Assembly (NCBI GenBank): GCA_003216075.1
Contig: QCJK01000001.1
Coordinates: 93,678-157,677, forward strand
Direction: 5' to 3'
Source of the DNA: Prochlorococcus sp. AG-409-B05
GTDB taxonomy: Bacteria > Cyanobacteriota > Cyanobacteriia > PCC-6307 > Cyanobiaceae
DNA length: 64,000 nucleotides
Shown here piece by piece: positions 9,433 through 18,483 of the stretch. The position numbers and the translations under genes were made by a program. Position 1 is the stretch's first letter. Each line of letters starts with the position of its first letter. Under the pieces are notes generated by a model that saw nothing but the letters and a program-made list of their open reading frames with translations, ran no database searches and had not been told where the DNA came from.

Positions 9433-12056
9433 CTAGAAGAAACTTGAGTATTGCCGCTCTCATCTAGTGAATCGACAACATTGGGTTGATTATCAGTTTC
9501 CTCTGGCTCTGGAGGGACCAAAACGACTTCCGAAAGGCGATCACCAGAATCAATACGTTGCAATCGAACACCCGTAGCAGCTCTTGATTGCTGAGATATC
9601 AAGTCCGCACTTGTTCGCACAATCACGCCACGCTCACTTACAAGTAACAACTCTTCCCCCTTCCCTAAAACTCTTAATCCAACTAATTCATCACCATCTC
9701 GCCTGAATTTGATCGCACGTAAACCCATCCCTGCCCTTTTTTGCAATCGAAATTGGGTTACAGGTACTCTCTTCCCAAGTCCACTTGCAGATGCAACCAA
9801 AACCCAAGGTCCTTCACTAACATTGTTGTTCTCTCCAATATCTTCTGAATTGTCTTCCAAGCTTCGAGCAACTTGATCGGCAAGTTCAATAGGAAGTACA
9901 TCCATACTTACCAATGAATCCCCAGCTCGCAAATTCATTGCTCTAACCCCCCTTGCAGTTCTACCTAATGGTCTAAGTTCTTGATTATCTAGGCGAAAGT
10001 GAATTGTCATCCCTGTTCTCGAACCAATCAAAACACTATCTCCTGAGACAGCTAGCCTCACCCAAGTAAGAGCATCACCTTCTTCCAGACCAATAGCTAT
10101 AAGCCCATTTGATCTGATTTTGCTAAAAGCTGACACCGCAGTTCTTTTAATTAGTCCACCTTTTGTAAGCATTAACAAATGAGTTTCATCGTCAAAAGAA
10201 GTCACTGAGAGCAGGGAAGTAATTTCTTCATCGCGAGGTATTGGCAACAACTGAACTACTGGTGTTCCCTTCGCAGTCCTACTACACTGAGGAACTCGAT
10301 ATGCAGGCAATGCATAGGCAACTCCTCTATCACTAAAGAGAAGAAGTGTGTCATGATCATTACAACTAATAAACAATTTAACTTCTTCTTCCCCTTGACT
10401 TCTTGTCCCCGCCTTGCCTCTTGATCCTCTACTTGTGGCTTCAAACTCACTAACAGGCATTCGTTTTAAATAACCAGTTTTAGTAAGTAAGACTACAGAT
10501 CTTTCATTTGCAATCAGATCTATATCTTCAAGTCCTCCGCCAAGATCAAGAATCTCTGTACGCCTAGGTGAATCATATCTTTCACGAAGCTTTACCAATT
10601 CATCCTGTATAAGATTAAAAACCCTATCCCTATTAGAAAGGATATCTTTTAAGTCTGCAATTTTAGCTACTAAATCCTTATGTTCAAGTTTAATCTTGTC
10701 AGCCTCCAATGCGGTTAGACGCCTTAACTGCATTTGCAAAATTGCATCAGCTTGAATTTCTGTAAGGCCATGATTCTTTTGTAGGTTATCTCTCGCAGAT
10801 GCAGTATCTGGTGCAGCACGAATTAAAGCAATTATTGGATCCAACTGATCAAGAGCAAGAAGTAATCCTATCAAAATATGATCACGCTCTTCAGCCTTTC
10901 TTAAGAAATACCGAGTGCGACGTTCAATAGTTTCAACTCTAAATTGAAGAAAAACATCCAGCATCTTACGCAAGGTAAGAAGTACGGGTTCACCATTAAC
11001 TAGTGCCAACATATTTGCACTAAAATTACTTTGTAGAGGAGTGAGCTTGAAAAGATTATTTAACACAACCTGAGGATAAGCATCTCGCCTCAACTCAATA
11101 ACTATTCGCATCCCATCACGATCACTTTCATCTCTAATATCTGAAATTCCTTCTAACTTTTTATCATTTACCATATCTGCAATTCTTTCTATAAGAGATG
11201 CCTTGTTAGTTTGATATGGAAGCTGAGTAATAATCACAGCATCTCTATCAGCTCTTCCAGTAGATTCAATCGTTTCTATATTTGCGACTCCCCTCATGGT
11301 CACCGAGCCTCTTCCTGAAAGGTATGTTTCTTCTATTCCATTTCTACCTAGTATCTGACCCCCAGTAGGAAAATCTGGTCCCTTTATTATTTTCATCAAA
11401 TCCTGATCTTGTAAATCTGGATTTGATATCAAAGCCTGAAGACCATCAATTAATTCTCCAAGATTGTGAGGAGGAATATTAGTAGCCATTCCAACGGCTA
11501 TACCTGACGAGCCATTGAGAAGCAATTGTGGAATACGAGCGGGTAATACCGTTGGCTCTTGCTGAGACCCATCAAAGTTGTCTGAGAAATCAACTGTCTC
11601 AGCTTCAATATCCTCTAAAAGACTTGCTGTTGTAAGGGACTGAAGTCGAGATTCCGTGTATCTCATGGCCGCCGGAGGGTCATTATCTACAGATCCAAAA
11701 TTCCCATGGCCATCTATCAAAGGCATTCGCATGGAAAAGTCCTGCGCCATACGCACAAGCGCGTCATATACCGCTGTATCACCATGTGGGTGGTACTTAC
11801 CTAATACTTCTCCAACAACACGGGCACATTTTCTATATGGCCTTTCACTAGTCAAACCCAACTCATACATTGCATAAAGAATTCGCCTGTGCACAGGCTT
11901 CAAACCATCTCGTGCATCAGGCAAGGCCCTTCCAACGATCACACTCATCGCATACTCCAAATAGGAGCGCGACATCTCATTTCGAAGATCTGTCTGGATG
12001 ATCCGATCGTCGGACTCGCCGGGACCTCCGCTTACGGGTCCCATAGGATCAGCCAT
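9429..12056 (-). CDS. gyrA: DNA gyrase subunit A
   Basis: The DNA-cleaving subunit of gyrase, which with GyrB introduces negative supercoils. The active-site tyrosine is Tyr133 in [10 protein letters not shown] (counted from the ATG at 12056), preceded by the typical [18 protein letters not shown] region. A C-terminal set of six beta-pinwheel repeats and an acidic, Ser-rich tail follow. The position of the GyrA box reads [10 protein letters not shown] instead of the classic QRRGGKG. I chose ATG 12056 because GTG 12071 adds only five unremarkable residues. Its stop overlaps the crtL start. The divergent gene at 12210 leaves about 150 bases for promoters. Confidence 0.97.
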   Translation of the reverse strand: MADPMGPVSGGPGESDDRIIQTDLRNEMSRSYLEYAMSVIVGRALPDARDGLKPVHRRILYAMYELGLTSERPYRKCARVVGEVLGKYHPHGDTAVYDALVRMAQDFSMRMPLIDGHGNFGSVDNDPPAAMRYTESRLQSLTTASLLEDIEAETVDFSDNFDGSQQEPTVLPARIPQLLLNGSSGIAVGMATNIPPHNLGELIDGLQALISNPDLQDQDLMKIIKGPDFPTGGQILGRNGIEETYLSGRGSVTMRGVANIETIESTGRADRDAVIITQLPYQTNKASLIERIADMVNDKKLEGISDIRDESDRDGMRIVIELRRDAYPQVVLNNLFKLTPLQSNFSANMLALVNGEPVLLTLRKMLDVFLQFRVETIERRTRYFLRKAEERDHILIGLLLALDQLDPIIALIRAAPDTASARDNLQKNHGLTEIQADAILQMQLRRLTALEADKIKLEHKDLVAKIADLKDILSNRDRVFNLIQDELVKLRERYDSPRRTEILDLGGGLEDIDLIANERSVVLLTKTGYLKRMPVSEFEATSRGSRGKAGTRSQGEEEVKLFISCNDHDTLLLFSDRGVAYALPAYRVPQCSRTAKGTPVVQLLPIPRDEEITSLLSVTSFDDETHLLMLTKGGLIKRTAVSAFSKIRSNGLIAIGLEEGDALTWVRLAVSGDSVLIGSRTGMTIHFRLDNQELRPLGRTARGVRAMNLRAGDSLVSMDVLPIELADQVARSLEDNSEDIGENNNVSEGPWVLVASASGLGKRVPVTQFRLQKRAGMGLRAIKFRRDGDELVGLRVLGKGEELLLVSERGVIVRTSADLISQQSRAATGVRLQRIDSGDRLSEVVLVPPEPEETDNQPNVVDSLDESGNTQVSSS

Positions 12057-12209
12057 ATAAGAGCTGGGCACCAGACATAAGATTATCTCGCAAACTGATT
12101 AGTTGCTTAGGGGGAAATCCCAAATAATTTGTGTGTTATGCCTTGATAAGGCCATCTACCCACCTCTCACAAAGCCTTTTAAACTTAAAAAGTTAGTCGG
12201 TGATTACCC

Positions 12210-12932
12210 ATGAGCTCTGAAGAGGAATCCAAATCAACGGCTCCCACAGGCATCCCCAACGACAAAGAATCTTCTTCCTCTGCATCCTTTTCAACTGATT
12301 TGCCCGAGCTCAAAGATTCTGAAGCGGATTCCCAAAAAGACAAGAATTCATCAAAGTCCTCAATCGCTGACAATCCAATTAAAAATCAGAACACTTCTAC
12401 CAGTAAGGAATCTTCTTTATTGGAAAACTTGAAGATAAATCCACCAAGTAGTTCAGATCTTGAAGAAGTTAATACAAGGGACGCAAAGCCAATGATTGAA
12501 AATAATTTGCCCTCTGAAAAACAGACCTCTTTCAAACCTGCTCAAGAACAATCAGATGTAGAAAATCCATATTTTTCATCTGATCCAACTGGGCCTACTG
12601 AAGAGGGAGGCGAATGGGAAGAGCTCTCAGGCAAATTAGCTGCCTGGTTGGGAACTAATCAAAAACGAATCAACTGGAATCAACTCGTCCAAACTGGGCT
12701 TTTAATCGCTTGCTTTATTGGAGTCTTAGCCATTCTTCAGATTTACGGACGATTTTTAAATGGCATAGCCCAGATCCCACTAGCTCCACGCCTTTTCGAA
12801 TTTGCTGGAATAGTCTGGTTGATTAGGTTTTGCAACACGAATCTTGTTCGAAGCGTAGACCGCCAAGAACTAATTTCAGGCCTTGCGTCTCGCTGGGAGA
12901 GATTCTTAGGACAATCAGAAAGTGATAAATGA
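12210..12932 (+). CDS. CAAD-domain membrane protein with acidic disordered N-terminus
   Basis: A 240-residue protein in two parts. Residues 1-130 are rich in Ser, Glu, Asp and Lys and look disordered. Residues 145-240 form a CAAD domain (cyanobacterial aminoacyl-tRNA synthetase appended domain, related to CURT1): two membrane helices, the second within LFEFAGIVWLIRFCNTNL, followed by the amphipathic tail SVDRQELISGLASRWERF. In this family the domain anchors proteins in, or curves, thylakoid membranes. There is no tRNA synthetase part, so a structural thylakoid role is the reasonable inference. ATG start with ordinary spacing; guaB3 follows 75 bases later. Confidence 0.83.
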   Translation: MSSEEESKSTAPTGIPNDKESSSSASFSTDLPELKDSEADSQKDKNSSKSSIADNPIKNQNTSTSKESSLLENLKINPPSSSDLEEVNTRDAKPMIENNLPSEKQTSFKPAQEQSDVENPYFSSDPTGPTEEGGEWEELSGKLAAWLGTNQKRINWNQLVQTGLLIACFIGVLAILQIYGRFLNGIAQIPLAPRLFEFAGIVWLIRFCNTNLVRSVDRQELISGLASRWERFLGQSESDK

Positions 12933-13007
12933 ATACGTACTGTTTTCCCCACAAACAACTCTTGGCTCTCCTCAATTGTTAATTTGGCCTGACTTGTTTC
13001 AACTGAT

Positions 13008-14171
13008 GTGAATATTCAGCTCGGTCGTTCCAAGACTGTTCGCCGGGCCTATGGCATCGACGAAATTGCTCTCGTGCCTTGCAGTCGAACTGTTGATCCC
13101 CAAGCAACTAATACGAACTGGACCCTTGGGAGTTTCAATCGAGAAATTCCAATAATTGCCAGTGCAATGGATGGCGTTGTTGATGTTGATATGGCAATAG
13201 CGCTTTCAAAACTGGGTGCATTGGGTGTTCTTAACCTTGAAGGGATTCAAACTCGTTACGAAGATCCAAATCCCATCCTCGATCAAATATCAAAAGTTGA
13301 AAAAGATAACTTCGTTCCTCTTATGCAAGAGATATACAGCAAGCCAATTAAAGAAGATCTAATCACCACACGAATTCAGGAAATCAAACGTGGAGGTGGA
13401 ATCGCTGCAGTGAGTGCAACCCCTTTGGCTGCAATGAGATACATGCAAACCATTGCTGATGCGCAGGCCGACTTGTTCTTTGTTCAAGCAACTGTTGTTT
13501 CAACTGAACACATCACTGTTGAAGGTAGAGCAACACTTGATCTTCAAAACCTATGCAAAGACTTTGGAATACCTGTGGTGATTGGCAACTGCGTTACTTA
13601 TGAAGTAGCTCTAAAACTCATGAGAGCTGGTGCCTCTGGGGTAATGGTTGGGATAGGCCCAGGAGCCGCCTGTACATCAAGAGGGGTATTAGGTGTTGGA
13701 ATTCCTCAAGCAACAGCAATTTCAGACTGCGCAGCTGCTCGCAATGACTATGAGAAAGAAACTGGAAGGTATGTACCAATCATTGCAGATGGAGGAATCG
13801 TCACAGGTGGAGATATATGTAAGTGCGTAGCCTGCGGAGCTGATGCAGTAATGATTGGATCACCAATCGCAAAAGCTCAAGAAGCTCCTGGGAAAGGCTT
13901 CCATTGGGGTATGGCAACGCCTAGTCCAATACTTCCAAGAGGAACAAGAATTGAAGTGGGGAGTACAGGGAAATTAGAACGAATCCTTCGAGGACCCGCA
14001 CTTTTAGATGATGGAACCCACAATCTCTTAGGTGCTTTAAAAACTTCAATGGGAACTCTTGGAGTCAAAACGATCAAAGAGATGCAAGAAGTTGAAGTAG
14101 TAATTGCCCCATCTCTCTTGACTGAAGGGAAGGTCTACCAGAAAGCTCAACAGCTTGGGATGGGTAAATAA
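13008..14171 (+). CDS. guaB: GuaB3-type IMP dehydrogenase
   Basis: A 387-residue IMP dehydrogenase/GMP reductase-family TIM barrel. It has the active-site loop GIGPGAACTSR around residues 215-225, with the catalytic cysteine, and the phosphate-binding IADGGIVTGGDICKCVACGADAVMIG. The regulatory CBS-domain pair of ordinary GuaB is absent, which explains the short length and puts it in the GuaB3 group found in cyanobacteria and actinobacteria. Oxidation of IMP to XMP for GMP synthesis is the likely role. Translation starts at GTG 13008. The gene is followed by the Yfr1 RNA and trxA, an order conserved in cyanobacteria. Confidence 0.92.
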   Translation: MNIQLGRSKTVRRAYGIDEIALVPCSRTVDPQATNTNWTLGSFNREIPIIASAMDGVVDVDMAIALSKLGALGVLNLEGIQTRYEDPNPILDQISKVEKDNFVPLMQEIYSKPIKEDLITTRIQEIKRGGGIAAVSATPLAAMRYMQTIADAQADLFFVQATVVSTEHITVEGRATLDLQNLCKDFGIPVVIGNCVTYEVALKLMRAGASGVMVGIGPGAACTSRGVLGVGIPQATAISDCAAARNDYEKETGRYVPIIADGGIVTGGDICKCVACGADAVMIGSPIAKAQEAPGKGFHWGMATPSPILPRGTRIEVGSTGKLERILRGPALLDDGTHNLLGALKTSMGTLGVKTIKEMQEVEVVIAPSLLTEGKVYQKAQQLGMGK

Positions 14172-14216
14172 GCACTTATTCATGTAGACGTGCCTTAATT
14201 CAATATCAAAGGGCGT

Positions 14217-14222
14217 TAGTAT
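14217..14222 (+). promoter_or_regulatory. Candidate -10 element of yfr1
   Basis: TAGTAT, close to the TATAAT consensus, lies about 8-9 bases before the expected 5' end of Yfr1 at about 14230. I see no strong -35 element. The call rests on position relative to the RNA. Confidence 0.5.
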
Positions 14223-14230
14223 CAATACGT

Positions 14231-14289
14231 GAGGGCTTTTAAAGCCCACACACTCCTCACACCCCCGGCCCGATGCAATCGGGCTTTTT
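14231..14289 (+). ncRNA. yfr1: Yfr1 small regulatory RNA
   Basis: A roughly 59-base element with the full Yfr1 layout. A 5' stem-loop (14233-14247, GGGCT paired with AGCCC) is followed by the ultraconserved single-stranded motif ACTCCTCACAC at 14252-14262 and a 3' terminator hairpin (14268-14274 with 14278-14284) with a T run at 14285-14289. A -10-like TAGTAT at 14217-14222 fits a start near 14230. Yfr1 is a trans-acting RNA known to pair with porin mRNAs in Prochlorococcus, and its guaB-trxA location is the one usually found. The 5' end is estimated. Confidence 0.93.
14268..14289 (+). terminator. Rho-independent terminator of yfr1
   Basis: A perfect 7-base-pair stem (GCCCGAT with ATCGGGC), a 3-base loop and five Ts. 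It forms the 3' half of Yfr1 and may also end read-through from guaB. Confidence 0.9.
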
Positions 14290-14395
14290 GTATTACTCTT
14301 TACGCGACCGTCACAGTTCACATAGCTGTTTTGACCAAAATCATTATTGATCAAAGACGGTTGCTAAATTCCTTCGATAAAGAGATGTTTTAAGT

Positions 14396-14719
14396 ATGTC
14401 AAGCGCTGCTGCAGTCACTGATTCTTCATTTGAGCAAGATGTCCTTCAGAGTGACATACCTGTACTGGTTGATTTCTGGGCTCCTTGGTGTGGACCATGT
14501 CGCATGGTCGCACCAATCGTTGAGGAGATCTCCAAAGAATTTGAAGGGAAGATCAGGGTCTTCAAGCTCAATACAGACGAGAATCCCAATGTTGCTAGTC
14601 AATACGGCATCAGGAGCATTCCAACCTTGATGATCTTCAAAGGAGGGCAAAAAGTTGACACAGTAGTTGGAGCTGTTCCTAAAGCAACCCTTTCAGGAAC
14701 AATCTCCAAATATCTCTAA
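14396..14719 (+). CDS. trxA: Thioredoxin (m-type)
   Basis: A 107-residue cytosolic thioredoxin with the WCGPC active site at residues 31-35 (redox cysteines 32 and 35), the cis-proline loop SIPT near 76-79 and the usual beta-alpha fold. In cyanobacteria the m-type form passes electrons from ferredoxin-thioredoxin reductase or NADPH reductases to Calvin-cycle enzymes and peroxiredoxins. ATG start. It sits downstream of guaB3 and Yfr1 and is followed by a long stem-loop terminator. Confidence 0.97.
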   Translation: MSSAAAVTDSSFEQDVLQSDIPVLVDFWAPWCGPCRMVAPIVEEISKEFEGKIRVFKLNTDENPNVASQYGIRSIPTLMIFKGGQKVDTVVGAVPKATLSGTISKYL

Positions 14720-14742
14720 CTTCTTTAAGTAAGGTAATCGCT

Positions 14743-14786
14743 CTATATCAAAAGTCTATGTGAACTTTTGATATAGATTTATTCTT
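14743..14786 (+). terminator. Terminator-like stem-loop after trxA
   Basis: A perfect 13-base-pair inverted repeat (CTATATCAAAAGT at 14743-14755 with its complement at 14764-14776) and an 8-base loop, followed by a T-rich stretch. It separates trxA from hisH. The stem is AT-rich and the T run is interrupted, so efficiency is uncertain. Confidence 0.7.
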
Positions 14787-14813
14787 CAAAAAATAGCAAG
14801 GGAGCTATTCATA

Positions 14814-15446
14814 TTGCGTATTGGACTGATCGATTACGGAATGGGAAACCTGCATTCCGTTCAACAAGCCTTCATAAGGTTTGAAAGGCCTCTCAAATTA
14901 ATTCAGAACAGCTTTGATTTAGATGGATGCGATGCATTGATATTGCCAGGAGTAGGAGCCTTTGATCCAGCGATGGAAAATCTTACAAAAACGAAGCTAA
15001 TTCCTTACTTGAAAACATGGGCACAAGAAGGAAAGCCTCTCTTGGGAATATGTCTTGGGCTGCAACTTCTTTTCGAACACAGCGATGAAGGCTCTACAAA
15101 GGGATTGGGTCTTCTTAAAGGAACTATCCAACGACTACCAGCAAATCAAGGAGAACGCATACCTCATATGGGTTGGGCAGTTTTAAATCGTGAAAGCAAA
15201 TGTCCTTTGCTTGATGAAAATAATCATGATAATTGGATGTACTTCGTGCATTCTTATGCCGCCATTCCTTCTGAGTCGAGTGATATAGCAGCAACAGCCA
15301 ACTTTGGAAAGTCAAAGTTGACTGCAATGATTTGGAACGGAAGATTAGGTGCTTGCCAATTTCATCCAGAAAAATCTGGGTATGCAGGACAGCAAATGCT
15401 GGGCCGCTGGATTAATTGGTTAGAGGATGGAGCAAAAGTATTTTGA
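14814..15446 (+). CDS. hisH: Imidazole glycerol phosphate synthase, glutaminase subunit
   Basis: The class I glutamine amidotransferase that feeds ammonia to HisF in histidine synthesis. The catalytic triad is visible: Cys80 in LLGICLGLQ, with His and Glu in CQFHPEKSG near residue 186. At 210 residues, with the N-terminal IGLIDYGMGNLHSV, it is a standard HisH. It starts at TTG 14814 behind AGGGAG. The stop overlaps the rsmD start in TTGA, implying coupled translation. Confidence 0.95.
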   Translation: MRIGLIDYGMGNLHSVQQAFIRFERPLKLIQNSFDLDGCDALILPGVGAFDPAMENLTKTKLIPYLKTWAQEGKPLLGICLGLQLLFEHSDEGSTKGLGLLKGTIQRLPANQGERIPHMGWAVLNRESKCPLLDENNHDNWMYFVHSYAAIPSESSDIAATANFGKSKLTAMIWNGRLGACQFHPEKSGYAGQQMLGRWINWLEDGAKVF

Positions 15447-16087
15447 GAGGTCAACTTAGACTCTTAGGAGGGCGAAAGCTTCATAGCCCTCTTGGCCTAG
15501 GAACAAGACCAACAACCGCTCTTGTTAGAGAAGCACTAATAAATATTGTTCAAAACAAAGTAAAAGGTTGTCATTGGTTAGACCTTTTTAGTGGAAGTGG
15601 AGTCATTGGATGTGAAGCCCTTCAAAGAGGAGCCTACAGAGTAGTAGCTGTAGAACAAGACAAAAAAGCCATTAATGTATGTAAGAAAAACTTAATCACA
15701 ACAGCCTCTGCCTTACCCCAAAGAACTTCAGTAGAAGTAATTAAACATGAAGTAATTCGTTGGTTAAGTAAGGGAGGTCAAAGAAATTCCGCCAAAAGAA
15801 ATATCTCCCCAGACCTATCACAATTCGACATAGTCTATTTAGACCCACCTTATGAATCAAATTTATATTCTTTATCTTTTGAATGCCTTTTAAAAGGCAA
15901 TTGGCTTAAAAAAAATTCTATCGTGATATGCGAACACTCAACTGAAATAAAGGTGAGCCCCCCCAATGGATGGCTTGTCAAAGGTCATCGTAGTTATGGC
16001 AAAAGCGCTTTGCTTTTAATTAGCCCTCCAGAGAGTCCTCTCTGCGGTATTGATTCCATGCACTCACAAACAAACCAACCAGAGTAA
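15443..16087 (+). CDS. rsmD: 16S rRNA (guanine-N2)-methyltransferase RsmD
   Basis: A SAM-dependent methyltransferase modifying G966 (E. coli numbering) of 16S rRNA. Visible motifs are an N-terminal [14 protein letters not shown], the SAM site [20 protein letters not shown] and the catalytic YLDPPY (NPPY/DPPY type) in the middle of the protein. I place the start at TTG 15443, which overlaps the hisH stop and has GGAG 10 bases upstream; an earlier TTG at 15416 would add nine unlikely residues. The last 68 bases overlap petG on the opposite strand, so the C-terminal tail after LLLISPP is lineage-specific. Confidence 0.9.
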   Translation: MRGQLRLLGGRKLHSPLGLGTRPTTALVREALINIVQNKVKGCHWLDLFSGSGVIGCEALQRGAYRVVAVEQDKKAINVCKKNLITTASALPQRTSVEVIKHEVIRWLSKGGQRNSAKRNISPDLSQFDIVYLDPPYESNLYSLSFECLLKGNWLKKNSIVICEHSTEIKVSPPNGWLVKGHRSYGKSALLLISPPESPLCGIDSMHSQTNQPE

Positions 16088-16133
16088 TAGGCACAAGGCC
16101 TAGAACTATTCCACAAAGCAATGGTTCAATCAT
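16020..16133 (-). CDS. petG: Cytochrome b6f complex subunit PetG
   Basis: A 37-residue single-span subunit of the cytochrome b6f complex in the thylakoid membrane. The product begins [18 protein letters not shown], virtually the family consensus, followed by [14 protein letters not shown] and a short acidic tail. PetG is needed for complex assembly or stability. The ATG is at 16133. The gene is antisense to the end of rsmD (68-base overlap) and divergent from the cytochrome cM gene, 60 bases away. It is easily missed because of its size. Confidence 0.96.
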   Translation of the reverse strand: MIEPLLCGIVLGLVPITLVGLFVSAWNQYRREDSLEG

Positions 16134-16193
16134 TTTCTCGCGCTAGGTGAAAGGCATTAACCACAATTGTTTCATGCTACAGAGGTTTCCGTA

Positions 16194-16577
16194 ATGGAAC
16201 CGTCATCATCTTCCCTAAAAAAGCCTGAAAAAAGGCTAGGGATAATCAAAATTCTTTTGGTCATAGCTGCTGGGTGTAGCTTGATTATTGGTTGGTTCAT
16301 TTTTTCATCACAAACCAACCCATACATCAAAGAGACTTTGAGCCTCAAAGGCTCCTCAGATCACGGAGAACGACTTTTCAGGATGAACTGTGCTGGTTGC
16401 CATGGGATCAAGGCTCAAGGGCTTGTAGGCCCCAGCCTGAAGAAAGTAAGTTCTCGAATTGGCGACAAAAAAATAATCAATCAAATAATTAATGGCAGAA
16501 CCCCACCGATGCCAAGCTTTGAGATGGAACCTCAAACCATGGCTGACTTATTAGCTCATCTACATTCGATAAATTGA
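16194..16577 (+). CDS. cytM: Membrane-anchored c-type cytochrome, probably cytochrome cM
   Basis: A 127-residue protein with an N-terminal uncleaved anchor (KILLVIAAGCSLIIGWFIF, about residues 20-38) and one haem-binding CAGCH around residues 68-72. A downstream methionine in PPMPSF is the likely sixth ligand. This matches cytochrome cM of cyanobacteria, a low-potential cytochrome implicated in control of photosynthetic and respiratory electron flow. I use ATG 16194, with AGAGG nearby, in place of TTG 16167. It is divergent from petG, and its stop overlaps the next start in TTGA. Confidence 0.83.
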   Translation: MEPSSSSLKKPEKRLGIIKILLVIAAGCSLIIGWFIFSSQTNPYIKETLSLKGSSDHGERLFRMNCAGCHGIKAQGLVGPSLKKVSSRIGDKKIINQIINGRTPPMPSFEMEPQTMADLLAHLHSIN

Positions 16578-17326
16578 GCTTTTTGAAAGCTACACAAGAA
16601 ATCAACTTAATTCTGGTAGAGCCAGCTGGAGCAATAAATCTGGGAAGTGTGGCAAGGTTGTGTGAAAACTTTGGTATTCATGAGCTTCGATTAGTAACTC
16701 CACACTGCGACCCAGAGGACCAACAAGCAAAACGAATGGCCGTCAAAGGGAAAAACTTTTTAGAAAATGCAAAGAATTTCTCAACTCTGCTTGATGCAAT
16801 TAAAGATTCTGATCGTGTTATAGCTACTTGTGGTCGAATAGATCATGGAAGAATCCCTCTTTACGACATCGATGAAGCATTACCTTGGCTATTAGAAAGT
16901 ACTGATTATTCTTCACTTGCTCTTGTCTTTGGAAGAGAGGATAGAGGACTAACGAATCAAGAACTACAACTCGCTCACAAGGTGATTTCACTACAAACCA
17001 AAGCAAGCTATCCATCTTTAAACCTTTCGCATGCTGTAGCAATCGTTCTACATGAATTACATCGTTTAAAAGCCACTAAGCCTCAAAGATTGATGGGCAC
17101 CAATGTTCAAAGAAATCCTGCTACACCCATCCAATTGCATGAATGTATTGAAGATGCGAAAGAACTTTTGCTCGAGATTGGATTTCTTCTTGAACATACA
17201 GCTCAAGCCAGAATGACAAAAATCAAAGGATTACTTCATCGAGCAGAGATCAAGCCAGAAGAAGTTTCATTAATCAGAGGCATTCTCAGACAAACTCGCT
17301 GGGCAATTCACTCACGCAAGTCTTAA
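16574..17326 (+). CDS. TrmJ-type (SPOUT) RNA methyltransferase
   Basis: A 250-residue SpoU/TrmH-superfamily 2'-O-methyltransferase. The knot motifs are present: ILVEPAGAINLGSVARLCENFG near the N-terminus, LVFGREDRGLTN near residue 117-128 and the SAM-site YPSLNLSHAVAIVLHEL near 143-160. The order and the short C-terminal helical domain fit the TrmJ/LasT subgroup, which modifies tRNA position 32; the exact target is inferred. Start TTG 16574, overlapping the cytM stop. Confidence 0.88.
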   Translation: MSFLKATQEINLILVEPAGAINLGSVARLCENFGIHELRLVTPHCDPEDQQAKRMAVKGKNFLENAKNFSTLLDAIKDSDRVIATCGRIDHGRIPLYDIDEALPWLLESTDYSSLALVFGREDRGLTNQELQLAHKVISLQTKASYPSLNLSHAVAIVLHELHRLKATKPQRLMGTNVQRNPATPIQLHECIEDAKELLLEIGFLLEHTAQARMTKIKGLLHRAEIKPEEVSLIRGILRQTRWAIHSRKS

Positions 17327-17355
17327 CATCTATCAAACACCTAATTTAATATTCC

Positions 17356-18483
17356 TTGACAAGCAATCGAACATCTCAAAATACTCCTTACTTAAACCAG
17401 TTAATGAGGCGTATTTTTCGTCTTATCGTTTTAGGTGTTGGGCTGGGAGTTATAACCGGCACTGTGCTTAAGGCAATTGCGCTTCACAAAAAAAATAATC
17501 ACTTCTATACATCAGCAAATCAGTCCTCACAAAGAATCTTTTTCAATAAAAATCCAAAGTTCAAGAACTCTTCTAGATCTAAATATCAAAAGGAAATAAG
17601 AAACTTTAGAAATATCCCAATAGAGAATGAAATAAGAATATTAAGTAAACGTTGGAAAGAAATTTCTACCAAACAAAACGACCTAAAAGCAAGTGCTTAT
17701 TTGCTTTTACTTGAGAAAGGAAGATATGCCTCGCTCGCTCCAACTGAAATATTACCTGCAGCCAGCTCAATCAAAATCCCAATCCTGTTAATAGCACTTG
17801 AAATGATTGACTTAGGTCAACTTCAATGGAATGAGCCTCTAACGCTCACAAAAGACGTAATAGGTGGTGGCGCTGGTTGGATGGCTTATCAACGTTTGGG
17901 TAAGACTTTCCCAACCCATGAAGTCGCAACAGAAATGATCAGAGTCAGTGACAACACAGCAACAAATCTTTTAATAAAACGAATTGGAGGAATAGATGTT
18001 ATTAATCAAAGGTTTAAATCCCTTGGACTTCCAGCTACTACTATTAAAAACTTGTTACCAGATCTTCAAGGGACCAACACCACAAGCGCTATAGACCTAG
18101 CTCATTCAATAGCAATGGTAGACACAGGCCAGGTTCTAAGTCCTCGTACAAGAGATTTATTCAGAGAAGTCATGAGTACCTCTGTCACGAACCGTTTACT
18201 TCCTGCAGGTCTTTTAAAAGGACTTGGAGGCAATGGACGTGACACTGATTACAAACTCCAAATCAAGGGATATCGGATATACAACAAAACTGGTGACATA
18301 GGTATTGCCTATTCAGATGCAGGCCTAATAGAGCTTCCTGATAGGACCAGAGCAATTGCTGGATTCATCGTTAAAGGACCTTTTAATGACCCCAGATCTC
18401 CAGAACTTATTCGAAAAATGGCAGCTTCTATGGCCGCTGTCCTTCAACCAAAAGTCACATTAAGTACAAATTCAGATCTATAA
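17356..18483 (+). CDS. Class A beta-lactamase-fold serine hydrolase
   Basis: A 375-residue protein with an N-terminal membrane anchor (about residues 19-41, IFRLIVLGVGLGVITG) and a periplasmic serine beta-lactamase/transpeptidase-like domain. The active-site motifs are present: Ser137-x-x-Lys140, Ser198-Asp199-Asn200 and Lys311-Thr312-Gly313. The omega-loop stretch after SDN (about residues 218-236) lacks a clear ExxLN, the deacylating glutamate of true class A beta-lactamases. A cell-wall (PBP-like) or esterase function is therefore possible. The start is TTG 17356, or ATG 17404 just before the anchor. It is 29 bases after the RNA methyltransferase. Confidence 0.82.
   Translation: MTSNRTSQNTPYLNQLMRRIFRLIVLGVGLGVITGTVLKAIALHKKNNHFYTSANQSSQRIFFNKNPKFKNSSRSKYQKEIRNFRNIPIENEIRILSKRWKEISTKQNDLKASAYLLLLEKGRYASLAPTEILPAASSIKIPILLIALEMIDLGQLQWNEPLTLTKDVIGGGAGWMAYQRLGKTFPTHEVATEMIRVSDNTATNLLIKRIGGIDVINQRFKSLGLPATTIKNLLPDLQGTNTTSAIDLAHSIAMVDTGQVLSPRTRDLFREVMSTSVTNRLLPAGLLKGLGGNGRDTDYKLQIKGYRIYNKTGDIGIAYSDAGLIELPDRTRAIAGFIVKGPFNDPRSPELIRKMAASMAAVLQPKVTLSTNSDL

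Noticed and set aside
14046..14354. Minus-strand ORF of 102 aa covering the guaB3 end and the Yfr1 region
   Set aside because: It runs antisense through guaB3 and across the Yfr1 hairpins; composition follows the guaB3 complement.
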